A stretch of DNA of 64,000 bases from an uncultured Clostridia bacterium. Lineage in GTDB: Bacteria; Bacillota; Clostridia; Oscillospirales; Feifaniaceae. Under the pieces are notes generated by a model, which saw only the letters and a list, made by a program, of their open reading frames with translations, was not told the origin of the DNA and did no database searches. The stretch is taken from NCBI GenBank assembly GCA_944376235.1, contig CALWCA010000003.1, positions 1 through 64,000 of the forward strand, given 5' to 3'. Position 1 is the first letter of the stretch. Every line of letters starts with the position of its first letter. Made by a program: the position numbers and the translations under genes. Below are positions 51,010 through 61,703 of this stretch, in pieces.

Positions 51010-51708
51010 ATGCCCGAAATTGCCCCTTCGGTTTTGTCTGCAGATTTTGCGCGGCTGGGTCAGGAGCTCGAGGCGCTGGACGCCGCAGGCTGCCGACTCG
51101 TTCACCTTGACGTTATGGACGGTATGTTTGTGCCAAACCTCACCTTCGGCGCCCCTGTTATCAAGGCGCTGCGTCCGCATTCCTCCATGTTTTTTGACAC
51201 GCATCTTATGATTGAGGCTCCCGAGCGTTATTTTGAGGACTTTGTAAAGGCCGGGGCCGACGGCATCACCTTTCACCGGGAGGCAACCGGCAATCCGGCG
51301 CAGGCGCTTGAGAAGCTGCGCGGCATGGGCGTTTTGGCGGGGCTTTCCATCAAGCCCGGGACTCCCGTGGAGGAAATTGAGTCTCTGCTCGGGTTGTGCG
51401 ACCTGGTGCTGGTTATGTCGGTGGAACCGGGGTTTGGGGGCCAGGCATTTCAGCCGCAGGCGCTTGGCAAGCTACGTCAACTGGCGGATCTGCGCGCCCA
51501 GGGGAGATATGATTATATTTTGGAGGTCGACGGGGGCATCAACCCTCAGACCATTGGACAGGTAGTGCAGGCGGGGGCTGACTGGCTGGTGATGGGCAGC
51601 GCTTTTTTTAGCAGAGAGGATTATGCGTCGGCGCTGGCGGAATTCAGGGCGCTGGCGGAATGCCGTGAAGAGGAGAAGGCCCCAGGCGGGAAAGCCGGCT
51701 TGCAGTGA
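51010..51708 (+). CDS. rpe: Ribulose-phosphate 3-epimerase
   Basis: 232 residues. Pentose-phosphate enzyme interconverting ribulose-5-phosphate and xylulose-5-phosphate. Motifs: SVLSADF with the Ser/Asp pair, HLDVMDGMFVPN (metal His and catalytic Asp), DTHLMI, MSVEPGFGGQ and VDGGI (second Asp). A short Lys/Gly-rich tail extends beyond the usual end. ATG 51010 is 12 bases from AAGGAG, a long spacing. The gene is 95 bases before dapL on the same strand. Confidence 0.97.
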   Translation: MPEIAPSVLSADFARLGQELEALDAAGCRLVHLDVMDGMFVPNLTFGAPVIKALRPHSSMFFDTHLMIEAPERYFEDFVKAGADGITFHREATGNPAQALEKLRGMGVLAGLSIKPGTPVEEIESLLGLCDLVLVMSVEPGFGGQAFQPQALGKLRQLADLRAQGRYDYILEVDGGINPQTIGQVVQAGADWLVMGSAFFSREDYASALAEFRALAECREEEKAPGGKAGLQ

Positions 51709-51803
51709 GCTTTTTGAAAGGGGGAGGAGGCCTGTGAACACAGGCGGCCTTCGCCTTTTGGCAGGATAAAGGAAATCAATTTTGAGAAAGGAGAGCACAG
51801 GAT

Positions 51804-53012
51804 ATGGCAAGAGTTGACAGTGCGCTGTATCATCAGAAAGGGGGCGGCCTCTTCCGTATTTTGGGGGAGATGACCGCAAAGACACAGGAGAAATATCCCG
51901 GCCGGCCCATCGTCAAGCTGGGGGTGGGAGATGTCACGCTGCCGCTTGCACCGGCCATTTTGGAGGCGCTGCATGCCGCCGTGGACGAGCAGGGAAAAAA
52001 GGAGAGCTTTCACGGATACACCGGAAACGTCAAAAAGCTGGTGGACGGCATTGTGGAGAAGGACTATGCACAAAGGGGAGTGACCATCTCGCCCAAGGAG
52101 ATTTACGTCACTGACGGTTCGAGCGCGGAGATTTACAACATCACCGATATCTTTGCCTCCGACAGCGAGGTTCTGGTTCCCGACCCCGCCTACCCTGCCT
52201 ATGTGGACGTCAACTCCATGCTGGGGCGCAAAATTCACTACGTCCCCTGCCTGGAGGAAAACGGCTTCATTCCGCAGCCCCCGGACTACAGGGTGGACAT
52301 CGTCTATCTGTGCTCGCCCAACAACCCCACCGGGGCGACCATGACCAAGGCCGACCTTGAAAAGTGGGTGGCCTATGCCAAGGCCAACGGCGCCGTGATT
52401 GTCATGGACAGCGCCTACGAGTCCTTTGTGATGGACGAGAGCCTGCCCAAGACTATTTACGAGGTGGAGGGCGCCAGGGAGTGCGCTGTGGAAATCCGCA
52501 GCTTTTCCAAGACGGCCGGCTTTACCGGCATGCGCTGCAGCTACATCGTCATCCCCACCGACGTGATGATTGACGCCGACGACGGCAAGAAGGTGTCGCT
52601 GCGCTCCATGTATGTCAAAAAGCGCGGCGTGCGCTCCTGCAATCCCTCCTATGTGGTGCAGATGGGCGCTGCCGGATATTATACCGAGGCAGGCCATGCG
52701 CAGTGCATGGAAAACACCCGCTACTACCTCAACAACGGCAAAGTGGTGCGCAAGGTGCTTCAGGAGGCCGGCGTGCCCTGCATCGGCGGAGATAATTCGC
52801 CGTATATTTGGATGAAGTGCCCCGGCGGCATGGGCTCGTGGGAGTTCCTGGAGCTGCTGCTTGACCGGTATGGCGTGGTCATGACGCCGGGCGCGGGCTT
52901 TGGCCCGTCGGGAGAGGGCTTTATGCGCATTTCCTGCTTCGGAGATGCGGATGAGACAAAGCGCGGCATCGAGTATGTGGCGGCTTTGTGCAAGGAAATC
53001 GAAGGTAAGTAA
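51804..53012 (+). CDS. dapL: LL-diaminopimelate aminotransferase
   Basis: 402 residues. DapL converts tetrahydrodipicolinate directly to LL-diaminopimelate, a lysine-pathway shortcut known from plants, Chlamydia and some anaerobes. Class I/II aminotransferase motifs: SPNNPTGA, the PLP-binding Lys236 in SFSKTAGFTGMR and an Arg near the C-terminus (FMRISCFG). The N-terminal INPNY-like ring region GGGLFRILGEM is typical. ATG 51804 follows AAAGGAGAG. It is followed after 30 bases by dapF, the next enzyme in the pathway. Confidence 0.96.
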   Translation: MARVDSALYHQKGGGLFRILGEMTAKTQEKYPGRPIVKLGVGDVTLPLAPAILEALHAAVDEQGKKESFHGYTGNVKKLVDGIVEKDYAQRGVTISPKEIYVTDGSSAEIYNITDIFASDSEVLVPDPAYPAYVDVNSMLGRKIHYVPCLEENGFIPQPPDYRVDIVYLCSPNNPTGATMTKADLEKWVAYAKANGAVIVMDSAYESFVMDESLPKTIYEVEGARECAVEIRSFSKTAGFTGMRCSYIVIPTDVMIDADDGKKVSLRSMYVKKRGVRSCNPSYVVQMGAAGYYTEAGHAQCMENTRYYLNNGKVVRKVLQEAGVPCIGGDNSPYIWMKCPGGMGSWEFLELLLDRYGVVMTPGAGFGPSGEGFMRISCFGDADETKRGIEYVAALCKEIEGK

Positions 53013-53042
53013 AACAGTGCAAAACAAACAAGGAGGAGTTCC

Positions 53043-53915
53043 ATGCGATTGCCGTTTACCAAAATGCACGGTGCGGGAAACGACTATATTTATGTTGACG
53101 CCTTTGCATATGATCTGAAAGACCCTGAGGAATTCGCCCTGCGCATGAGCGACCGGCACAAGGGGATTGGAAGCGACGGGCTGGTGCTGATCGGGCCGTC
53201 GGAAACCTGCGACGTGCGCATGAGAATGTTCAATGCCGACGGCTCGGAGGGCCGCATGTGCGGAAATGCCAGCCGGTGTGTGGGAAAATATGCATATGAG
53301 CATGGCATCTGCCGCAAGGAGAGCATGACCATGGAGACCCTCGCTGGCGTAAAGGTTTTGCACTTGACGACCGAAGGCGACGTGGTGACGTCGGTGACGG
53401 TTGAAATGGGGCAGCCGTTGCTGCATCCGGCCGACATTCCCATGGCGGTGCAGGGCGACAGCTTTATCGACGGGGAAATCGAATGTGCCGGCCGCACCTG
53501 GCGGGGCACGGCCGTCTGCACCGGTCCGGCGCATCTGGTGGTCTTTACCGAGACGCCGGTGAACGAGCTGGACTTCCCTGCGATCGGGCCGCTCTTTGAG
53601 AACCACCCGCTTTTCCCGGATCGGGTCAACACCGATTTTGTCAATGAGATTGGCAACGGTGTGTTCCAGATGCGCGTTTGGGAGCGGGGCAGCGGAGAGA
53701 CGCTGGCCTGCGGTACCGGCGCATCGGCCGTGGCCGTTGCGGCGGTACTGACGGGACGTGCCCGCCGGGATCAGGAGCTTTGCGTGCATCTGAAGGGAGG
53801 GGATCTCTTTGTGACCTGGCATGGGGATGGCGGCATTTCCATGCGGGGCGGCGCAGTCGAGGTTTTCCGGGGAGATGTTGAAATTGAGGACAGCGCCGTG
53901 AACAGACGCACATAA
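53043..53915 (+). CDS. dapF: Diaminopimelate epimerase
   Basis: 290 residues. It turns LL- into meso-diaminopimelate for lysine and peptidoglycan. The two catalytic Cys are Cys73 in RMCGNASRC and Cys223 in LACGTGAS. The start MRLPFTKMHGAGNDY is classic. ATG 53043 follows AAGGAGG. Operon with dapL. Confidence 0.98.
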   Translation: MRLPFTKMHGAGNDYIYVDAFAYDLKDPEEFALRMSDRHKGIGSDGLVLIGPSETCDVRMRMFNADGSEGRMCGNASRCVGKYAYEHGICRKESMTMETLAGVKVLHLTTEGDVVTSVTVEMGQPLLHPADIPMAVQGDSFIDGEIECAGRTWRGTAVCTGPAHLVVFTETPVNELDFPAIGPLFENHPLFPDRVNTDFVNEIGNGVFQMRVWERGSGETLACGTGASAVAVAAVLTGRARRDQELCVHLKGGDLFVTWHGDGGISMRGGAVEVFRGDVEIEDSAVNRRT

Positions 53916-53925
53916 AAGCAACTGT

Positions 53926-53970
53926 ATGCGTTTGGCCCCCGGCGCTTCAAACGCCGGGGGCCAAACGCAT
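53926..53970. terminator. Perfect 19-bp hairpin after dapF
   Basis: Arms 53926-53944 and 53952-53970, loop CTTCAAA. No U run follows, but the stem is very stable and lies 11 bases after the dapF stop. Confidence 0.65.
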
Positions 53971-53995
53971 TATGGCACAAAGTCTTTTCTTTGTC

Positions 53996-54024
53996 TTGAC
54001 CTTTGTATGTTTTACTTTTATAAT
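53996..54024 (+). promoter_or_regulatory. Strong sigma-A promoter of pssA-psd
   Basis: TTGACC at 53996-54001, 17 bases, TATAAT at 54019-54024. A hairpin (about 54033-54058) lies almost at the 5' end of the transcript and may stabilise it. Confidence 0.92.
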
Positions 54025-54090
54025 AAAACAATACACAGGGGCACGAGCGTGCCTGTGTGAGCTCGCGCAATTCGCGGAAGGAGAATTTGC

Positions 54091-54726
54091 TTGAAGCTGG
54101 TTGGCTATTACAATCGATCCGTCTATCTGACCTACCTGGGGCTGGCCTCCTCGGTGTTTGGCATGACATTGGCTGTAAAGGGCAGAATGGGGGCCGCCTT
54201 GTCCTGTCTTCTTTTCAGCGGGCTTTGCGATATGTTTGACGGAACGGTAGCACAGCACACGCCCCGCAGTGACGCCGAAAAGAAATTCGGCATTCAGATT
54301 GACTCCCTTTGCGATGTAATTTGCTTTTGTGCCTTTCCGGCCCTGATGAGCTTTACACTGGGCGCGCAGAGTGTGTGGGCGCTGCTTGCCATGGCTTTTT
54401 TTGTCACCTGCGGCGTGATCCGTTTGGGTTATTTTAACGTACAGGAGGAGATGCGTCAGCAGCAGACCAGTGAGAAGCGCACCTCCTATCGGGGCCTCCC
54501 TGTGACCACGACGGCTCTGATTTTCCCCTTTGCCGTCATCGTGTTTCGTTATATTTCGGTGCCTTTGGAATGGGCGCTGCCCCTTTTGCTGGCCGCCGTT
54601 GGCATGGCCTTTGTCGCCGATATGGCGGTGGTAAAGCCTCAGGGCAAGGCGAAGCTGCTGCTGCTTGGAGCGGGGCTTTTGATTTTTGTGGGCGTTTTGT
54701 TGTCGAGAGGGGGACATGTGAGATGA
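54091..54726 (+). CDS. pssA: CDP-diacylglycerol-serine O-phosphatidyltransferase-type membrane enzyme
   Basis: 211 residues with about six membrane helices. The CDP-alcohol phosphatidyltransferase motif reads D47-x2-D50-G51-x2-A54-Q55...G67-x3-D71-x3-D75; all Asp are kept but the usual Arg after Ala is Gln55. It should make phosphatidylserine from CDP-diacylglycerol and serine. The adjacent decarboxylase gene, overlapping by four bases, strongly supports PssA over PgsA. The TTG start at 54091 is seven bases from AAGGAG. Confidence 0.9.
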   Translation: MKLVGYYNRSVYLTYLGLASSVFGMTLAVKGRMGAALSCLLFSGLCDMFDGTVAQHTPRSDAEKKFGIQIDSLCDVICFCAFPALMSFTLGAQSVWALLAMAFFVTCGVIRLGYFNVQEEMRQQQTSEKRTSYRGLPVTTTALIFPFAVIVFRYISVPLEWALPLLLAAVGMAFVADMAVVKPQGKAKLLLLGAGLLIFVGVLLSRGGHVR

Positions 54727-55562
54727 ACGAGCCGTCAAAGACACAAAAGTTTCTCTACACCACGGTTCCCGGGCGGTGCTTGCTCAAGGTTTTGACCAAT
54801 CCGGGGGTGTCTGCGCTGGGAGGGCGCATTGTCAGCAGCAAAACCTCCCGTCTTGCCATCCCCAGGTTTGTCAAAAAGCACGGCATTGATTTGGAAGAGT
54901 GTGCCACAACAAAATTTTCGTCGTTTAACGACTTTTTCACAAGGGAGCTGCGGGAGGGAGCACGCACCATCCCGGAAGAAAAAGAGCTGCTGATCAGCCC
55001 CTGCGACGCCCATCTGACCGTCCACCCGATCGACCGGGATTCGGGGTTTTCCATCAAAAATGCGCTTTATACCGTGTCGGAGCTGCTGGGGGGAGACGAG
55101 GAGCTGGCAAAGCGGTATGAAGGCGGGGCGTGCTGCGTTTTTCGGCTGACGCCCAGGCAATACCACCGTTATTGCTATATTGACGACGGGGTGAAAGAGG
55201 GAAACCGGAAGATCCGGGGTGTGCTGCACACAGTCCACCCCATTGCAGGCTCCAGATACAGGGTGTATGCCACCAACTCGAGGGAATTTTCCGTGCTGCA
55301 CACGCGCAGCTTCGGAAAGGTTGTCCAGATGGAGGTGGGAGCCCTGATGGTGGGGAAAATCTGCAACTATCATGAGAGGCACGCCTTTACCAGAGGTGAG
55401 GAAAAGGGGCGCTTCGAATTTGGCGGCTCCACCATCGTGCTGTTATTTGAAGAGGGCAGCGTGACCTTTGATCCGCAGGTGCTGGCGGCGTCTCAAAAGG
55501 GCTGTGAGGTCTTGGTGCACTTGGGCGAGCCCATTGGAAAGGCCTGCCGGACGCAGGGATAG
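54723..55562 (+). CDS. psd: Phosphatidylserine decarboxylase proenzyme
   Basis: 279 residues. It converts phosphatidylserine to phosphatidylethanolamine and matures by self-cleavage to form a pyruvoyl group. The cleavage motif is GGST at 234-237 (LGST in E. coli), with Ser236 expected to become pyruvate. Other family parts are SFNDFFTREL and RYCYIDDG. ATG 54723 overlaps the pssA stop. A clear terminator follows. Confidence 0.95.
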   Translation: MNEPSKTQKFLYTTVPGRCLLKVLTNPGVSALGGRIVSSKTSRLAIPRFVKKHGIDLEECATTKFSSFNDFFTRELREGARTIPEEKELLISPCDAHLTVHPIDRDSGFSIKNALYTVSELLGGDEELAKRYEGGACCVFRLTPRQYHRYCYIDDGVKEGNRKIRGVLHTVHPIAGSRYRVYATNSREFSVLHTRSFGKVVQMEVGALMVGKICNYHERHAFTRGEEKGRFEFGGSTIVLLFEEGSVTFDPQVLAASQKGCEVLVHLGEPIGKACRTQG

Positions 55563-55582
55563 CAGCTTGCGGAGATTTGCGG

Positions 55583-55625
55583 GACGACTGTTTCACGGGG
55601 ACAAGGCGAAACAGTCGTCTTTTTT
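55583..55625 (+). terminator. Rho-independent terminator of pssA-psd
   Basis: 12-base arms (55583-55594 and 55608-55619) followed by six T at 55620-55625. Confidence 0.92.
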
Positions 55626-55719
55626 GTGCGTTTTGGGAGCTTTGGGTTGTCATTTTTCCCAAAGCGGTAAAAAACCACAAAGTTTTGTGCTCTTTTGCCG
55701 AAATTCCACCTAGAAATGA

Positions 55720-55747
55720 TTGACAACCCCCGCGTTCATACGATAAA
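55720..55747 (+). promoter_or_regulatory. Promoter of the membrane pyrophosphatase
   Basis: Consensus TTGACA at 55720-55725, 16 bases, GATAAA at 55742-55747. The start codon is 89 bases downstream. Confidence 0.72.
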
Positions 55748-55836
55748 ATGTGTGTTGCGCTTGGACTGACTTTTTGAGAGGACAAGCGCCTGATTTGATG
55801 TGAAATCCCAATTCAATAAAGGAGAGTGCTAAACCC

Positions 55837-57924
<2,088 letters not shown>

Positions 57925-57950
57925 GAAAACCGGCAATTCAAAAGCACGCC

Positions 57951-57990
57951 AAAAGGCGGCGCAGGTTCTAAGACCTGCGCCGCCTTTTTT
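57951..57990 (+). terminator. Rho-independent terminator of hppA
   Basis: 16-base arms (57951-57966 and 57973-57988), loop TCTAAG, then more T. Confidence 0.93.
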
Positions 57991-58051
57991 GTTTCGCCCG
58001 CTTTTGTCTTTTTTGGAGGGGAGAAAAATTTTTCAAAGTGCCCGTTTGGAG

Positions 58052-58080
58052 TTGACAAATACCCCTAGGGGGTATATATT
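58052..58080 (+). promoter_or_regulatory. csoR promoter with CsoR operator in the spacer
   Basis: TTGACA (58052-58057), 17 bases, TATATT (58075-58080). The spacer holds TACCCC, TAG and GGGGTA, the pseudo-palindrome bound by CsoR repressors, at 58060-58074. Binding of copper-free CsoR here would block RNA polymerase. Confidence 0.9.
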
Positions 58081-58114
58081 ATAACTGGATTAAAAAAACA
58101 GGAGGTCACGGACT

Positions 58115-58414
58115 TTGAGTGATTGCTGTGTTAGAAAACGGCGTGAGCCGTGGGAAGAAGGGGAGAAGCGCCGCATGGTCAACCGTCTCTCGCGCATCGA
58201 GGGGCAGATCAAGGGGATCAAGGCCATGGTGGAAGACGACAGGCATTGCGGCGACGTGCTCAACCAGGTTGCGGCAGCTGAAAAAGGGCTGCGGGCCTTT
58301 GGAATTTTGCTGGCAAAAAGCCACTTTTATTCCTGCGTGGAGCCCGATATCCGCGACGGCAACGAGGAGCTTGCGCTGGAATTTTTGGAGATTTTTGAAC
58401 AGCTTGCAAAATAA
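58115..58414 (+). CDS. csoR: CsoR-type copper-sensing repressor
   Basis: 99 residues, all-helical family DUF156. The metal ligands Cys45 (RHCGDVL), His70 and Cys74 (SHFYSC) form the C-H-C copper(I) triad. An additional Cys pair (Cys4-Cys5) lies at the N-terminus. The TTG start at 58115 is nine bases from AGGAGG. The operator in its own promoter and the following copA, 14 bases away, make copper control of the whole operon very likely. Confidence 0.95.
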   Translation: MSDCCVRKRREPWEEGEKRRMVNRLSRIEGQIKGIKAMVEDDRHCGDVLNQVAAAEKGLRAFGILLAKSHFYSCVEPDIRDGNEELALEFLEIFEQLAK

Positions 58415-58428
58415 GCGGGAGGTTGTCA

Positions 58429-61146
58429 ATGGCTCAGAAGGATTCTGTACGGCCGAAGGAGGCTTCAAGTAAGATAACGCTGGAATACCGCGTCACGGGC
58501 ATGACCTGCGCCGCCTGCTCTGCAGCGGTGGAGAAGGCGGTGCGGCGGGTGCCGGGGGTGGTTTCGGCAAACGTCAACCTGATCCTGGAGCGGCTGACGG
58601 TGGAGGCCGCGCCGGGTTTTGACGGCGCCGCCGTGTGCGACGCCGTCAAAAAGGCAGGCTATGAGGCGCAGCCCATAGCCGCAGCGCCGCAGACACAGAC
58701 GCTGGAATATCATGTGACGGGCATGAGCTGCGCCGCCTGCTCTGCGGCGGTGGAGAAAGCGGTGCGGCGGGTGCCGGGGGTGGTTTCGGCAAACGTCAAC
58801 CTGATCCTGGAGCGGCTGACGGTGGAGGCGCCGACGGATTTTGACGGCGCCGCCGTGTGCGACGCCGTCAAAAAGGCGGGCTATGAGGCGCAGCCTCTTT
58901 CGCAGGACAAAACGCTGCGCTTTGGCGTGCGGGGCATGACCTGCGCCGCCTGCTCTGCGGCGGTGGAAAAGGCCCTGCGTCGCAAGGAGGGGGTGCGCAG
59001 CGCCTCGGTCAATCTGATTACCAATACGGCAGAAGTGGTCTATGACCCCGCCAAGACACGCCCCAGCGAGCTCAAGGCCGCCGTGGTGCGGGCGGGCTAC
59101 GAGGTGGAGGAGCAGGCAGCGCAGCCCGATGCGGCGCAGATGGATCAGGAGAAGGAGCTGGCGGCCAAGAAGCGGCAGCTCATCGTGGCGGCGGTGTTTG
59201 CCATTCCCGTCTTTTATATTGCAATGGGGCACATGCTGCCCTTTGGCATCAAGCTGCCGCTTCCCGAGGCGCTGGATATGACAAAATACCCCGTGCGCTT
59301 TGTGCTGACGCAGCTTGTGCTGGCCATCCCCGTGCTCATCGCCGGGCGCAGCTTTTACCTTGGCGGCCTGCGCCACCTGTTTGCCGGGGCCCCCAACATG
59401 GACACCCTGGTGGCCATCGGAACGGGCTCGGCCTTTATTTACAGTCTGTATTCCACCTGGCGGGTGCTGCAGGGAGACGTTTCCTTTGTGCATTCGATTT
59501 ACTATGAGTCTGCCACCATGGTGGTGACGCTGGTCATGCTGGGCAAGTATTTCGAGCAGCGTGCCAAGGGAAAGACCTCGCAGGCCATCAAGGCCCTGAT
59601 GAACCTGACGCCCAAGAAGGCGACCTTGCTGCGGGATGGGCAGGAGATTGAAGTGCTGGTGGAAGAGGTGGTCGTGGGAGACCTGCTGCTGGTCAAGCCG
59701 GGAGAGGCCGTCCCGGTGGACGGAGAGGTGGTTTCGGGGGCGTCGGCCGTGGACGAGTCGATGTTGACCGGCGAGAGCCTGCCCATTGAAAAAGAGGTGG
59801 GGGACACCGTGACCGGCGGCTCGCTCAACGGCGAGGGCCTGCTCGAGATGCGCGCCACCGCCGTCGGGAGCGACACGGCGCTTGCCAAGATCATCCGTGT
59901 GGTGGAAGAGGCGCAGGGCAAAAAGGCCCCCATTGCCAAGCTGGCCGACCGGGTTGCCGGGGTGTTTGTGCCTGCCGTCATGGCAGTCGCGGTGGTGTCT
60001 GCGCTGCTGTGGTGGATTGCAGGCAAAGACATTGCCTTTACCCTGACGGTCTTTGTCTCGGTGCTGGTCATCGCCTGCCCCTGTGCGCTGGGACTTGCCA
60101 CGCCGACGGCCATCATGGTGGGCACCGGAAAGGGTGCGGAGCTGGGCATCCTCATCAAAAGCGGCGAGGCGCTGGAAACGGCCGGACATGTGGACATTGT
60201 GGTGCTGGACAAAACCGGCACCATCACCGAAGGAAAGCCGCAGCTCGACGAAGTTGTGGTGTTTGAAGGGCAGGAGGAAGAGCTGTTGCGGCTGACGGCC
60301 TGTGCCGAGCAGGGCTCGGAGCATCCGGTGGCCCGGGCCATCGTGGAGGGCGCGCAGGAAAGGGGCTTGTCTTTGGCAAGACCGGAGGAATTCACCGCCA
60401 TTCCGGGACACGGCATAGAGGCCGTGGTTGAAGGAAGACGTCTGCTGTGCGGAAATCACAAGCTGATGGAGGCAAGGGGCATTGCAAGCGAGGTGGCGGA
60501 GCAGCCCCGTCAAAGGCTGTCTGCCAAGGGGAACATGCTCATGTATGTCGCGGTGGACGGAAAGCTTGCGGCGCTGCTTTCGGCGCGCGACAAGCTCAAG
60601 CCCTCGAGCGTGCAGGCCGTCCGCCGGCTCAAGGACATGGGAATTGAGGTGGTGATGCTGACCGGAGACAACGCCTCCACGGCGCAGGTCATTGCAAAGG
60701 AGGCGGGCATCGACCATGTGATTGCCGACGTTTTGCCCGAGCACAAGGCGCAGGAGGTGGCTGCCCTGAAAGGGAAGGGTCACAAGGTCTGCATGGTGGG
60801 CGACGGCGTCAACGACGCGCCCGCCCTGGTCAGCGCCGACGTGGGCATGGCCATCGGCGGGGGTACCGACGTGGCGGTGGAGTCGGCCTCGGTGGTGCTG
60901 ATGAGCGGAGACCTCGGCGCAGTGCCGACGGCCATCTCCCTGTCGAGGGCGACGGTGAAGAATATCAAAATGAACCTGTTTTGGGCTTTTGGCTACAACA
61001 CGGCCGGGATTCCGGTGGCGGCCGGGCTGCTCTATCTCTTTGGCGGGCCGCTCATGAATCCCATGCTGGCCGGGGCTGCCATGGCGCTGAGCTCGGTCTC
61101 GGTGGTGAGCAATGCCCTGCGCCTGAGGAAGTTTCAGCCGTCCTGA
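58429..61146 (+). CDS. copA: Copper-exporting P1B-type ATPase with three HMA domains
   Basis: 905 residues. Three N-terminal metal-binding domains with CAAC at Cys27/30, Cys101/104 and Cys172/175; the first two are almost identical. The pump core has the transmembrane CPC motif (550-552), TGES, the phosphorylated Asp594 in DKTGTIT and the SEHPVARA loop typical of Cu+ ATPases. It exports Cu+ from the cytosol. ATG 58429 is six bases from GGGAGG. It is in one operon with csoR. Its 3' end overlaps the convergent rhodanese gene by 13 bases. Confidence 0.97.
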   Translation: MAQKDSVRPKEASSKITLEYRVTGMTCAACSAAVEKAVRRVPGVVSANVNLILERLTVEAAPGFDGAAVCDAVKKAGYEAQPIAAAPQTQTLEYHVTGMSCAACSAAVEKAVRRVPGVVSANVNLILERLTVEAPTDFDGAAVCDAVKKAGYEAQPLSQDKTLRFGVRGMTCAACSAAVEKALRRKEGVRSASVNLITNTAEVVYDPAKTRPSELKAAVVRAGYEVEEQAAQPDAAQMDQEKELAAKKRQLIVAAVFAIPVFYIAMGHMLPFGIKLPLPEALDMTKYPVRFVLTQLVLAIPVLIAGRSFYLGGLRHLFAGAPNMDTLVAIGTGSAFIYSLYSTWRVLQGDVSFVHSIYYESATMVVTLVMLGKYFEQRAKGKTSQAIKALMNLTPKKATLLRDGQEIEVLVEEVVVGDLLLVKPGEAVPVDGEVVSGASAVDESMLTGESLPIEKEVGDTVTGGSLNGEGLLEMRATAVGSDTALAKIIRVVEEAQGKKAPIAKLADRVAGVFVPAVMAVAVVSALLWWIAGKDIAFTLTVFVSVLVIACPCALGLATPTAIMVGTGKGAELGILIKSGEALETAGHVDIVVLDKTGTITEGKPQLDEVVVFEGQEEELLRLTACAEQGSEHPVARAIVEGAQERGLSLARPEEFTAIPGHGIEAVVEGRRLLCGNHKLMEARGIASEVAEQPRQRLSAKGNMLMYVAVDGKLAALLSARDKLKPSSVQAVRRLKDMGIEVVMLTGDNASTAQVIAKEAGIDHVIADVLPEHKAQEVAALKGKGHKVCMVGDGVNDAPALVSADVGMAIGGGTDVAVESASVVLMSGDLGAVPTAISLSRATVKNIKMNLFWAFGYNTAGIPVAAGLLYLFGGPLMNPMLAGAAMALSSVSVVSNALRLRKFQPS
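58480..58896 (+). repeat. Tandem duplication of the HMA-domain coding unit in copA
   Basis: Segment 58480-58674 recurs at 58702-58896 with a period of 222 bases (74 codons). I count about 13 differences in 195 bases, and the middle 60 bases are identical. The third HMA domain, 213 bases further, is clearly diverged, so the first two arose by a recent duplication or are kept alike by conversion. Confidence 0.92.
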
Positions 61147-61580
61147 CGGTCTGTCTGCGCAGAGGGACAGTCGGGGCCCAGACGCTCAAGAGCCTCGGCC
61201 AGAGCGCGGATTTCCCCGACGTCACAGGCGGCATGATACCCGAGCTCCAGCAAAAGCAGGGTGGCCGCCCGGCTGCGAGAGCCACTGTCGCAGCACAGGA
61301 AAATGGGCAGCGATCGGTCTGGCGCGAGAGACGCAATGCGCTCTGCCAGCATGCACAGGGGCACATTTCTTGCCCTGGAAAGGGAAAATTCCTCGGTCTC
61401 TTCGGCGTCACGGACATCGAGCAGCAGGATGCGCTCACAGCAGAGCAGACGGTATGCCGCCTGATGGGGCGTGAGCAGCACATATCCCGCCTGCTGCGCC
61501 GGGGGACAGGGGCGCCCAAAGAGCAGCAGCAAAAGCCCCCCGAGCAGAAAGGTCAGGGGGATGAGCAGCAGGTATTCCAC
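61134..61580 (-). CDS. Membrane-anchored rhodanese-like protein
   Basis: 148 residues. A hydrophobic N-terminus (about 3-20, [20 protein letters not shown]) forms an anchor; a single rhodanese domain follows with LLDVRDAEE and the active loop CCDSGSRSR, where Cys is the sulfur-carrying nucleophile. The role could be sulfur transfer or a redox-linked task near the metal pumps. GTG 61580 follows AAAGG nine bases upstream; an ATG start is not available close by. It is convergent with copA and divergent from the next ATPase. Confidence 0.85.
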   Translation of the reverse strand: MEYLLLIPLTFLLGGLLLLLFGRPCPPAQQAGYVLLTPHQAAYRLLCCERILLLDVRDAEETEEFSLSRARNVPLCMLAERIASLAPDRSLPIFLCCDSGSRSRAATLLLLELGYHAACDVGEIRALAEALERLGPDCPSAQTDRQDG

Positions 61581-61640
61581 TTTGGCACAACCTTTCAAAT
61601 AGGGTTTGAAAAGACAATCGGCTTGTTTTCTATGGTTCAT

Positions 61641-61663
61641 CTTATGCAGAAGCTGTGCATGAG
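61641..61663. promoter_or_regulatory. Inverted repeat upstream of the Cys/His-rich ATPase
   Basis: CTTATGCA (61641-61648) and TGCATGAG (61656-61663) match as an inverted repeat in seven of eight positions, seven bases apart. It lies in the 117-base divergent gap and could be an operator for a metal sensor; no recognised consensus was matched. TTGAAA at 61606 might be a -35 box, but no good -10 is seen. Confidence 0.35.
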
Positions 61664-61703
61664 GTTTCCATGATATCAAAACAAAGAAAGGGAGAGTATG
61701 ATG

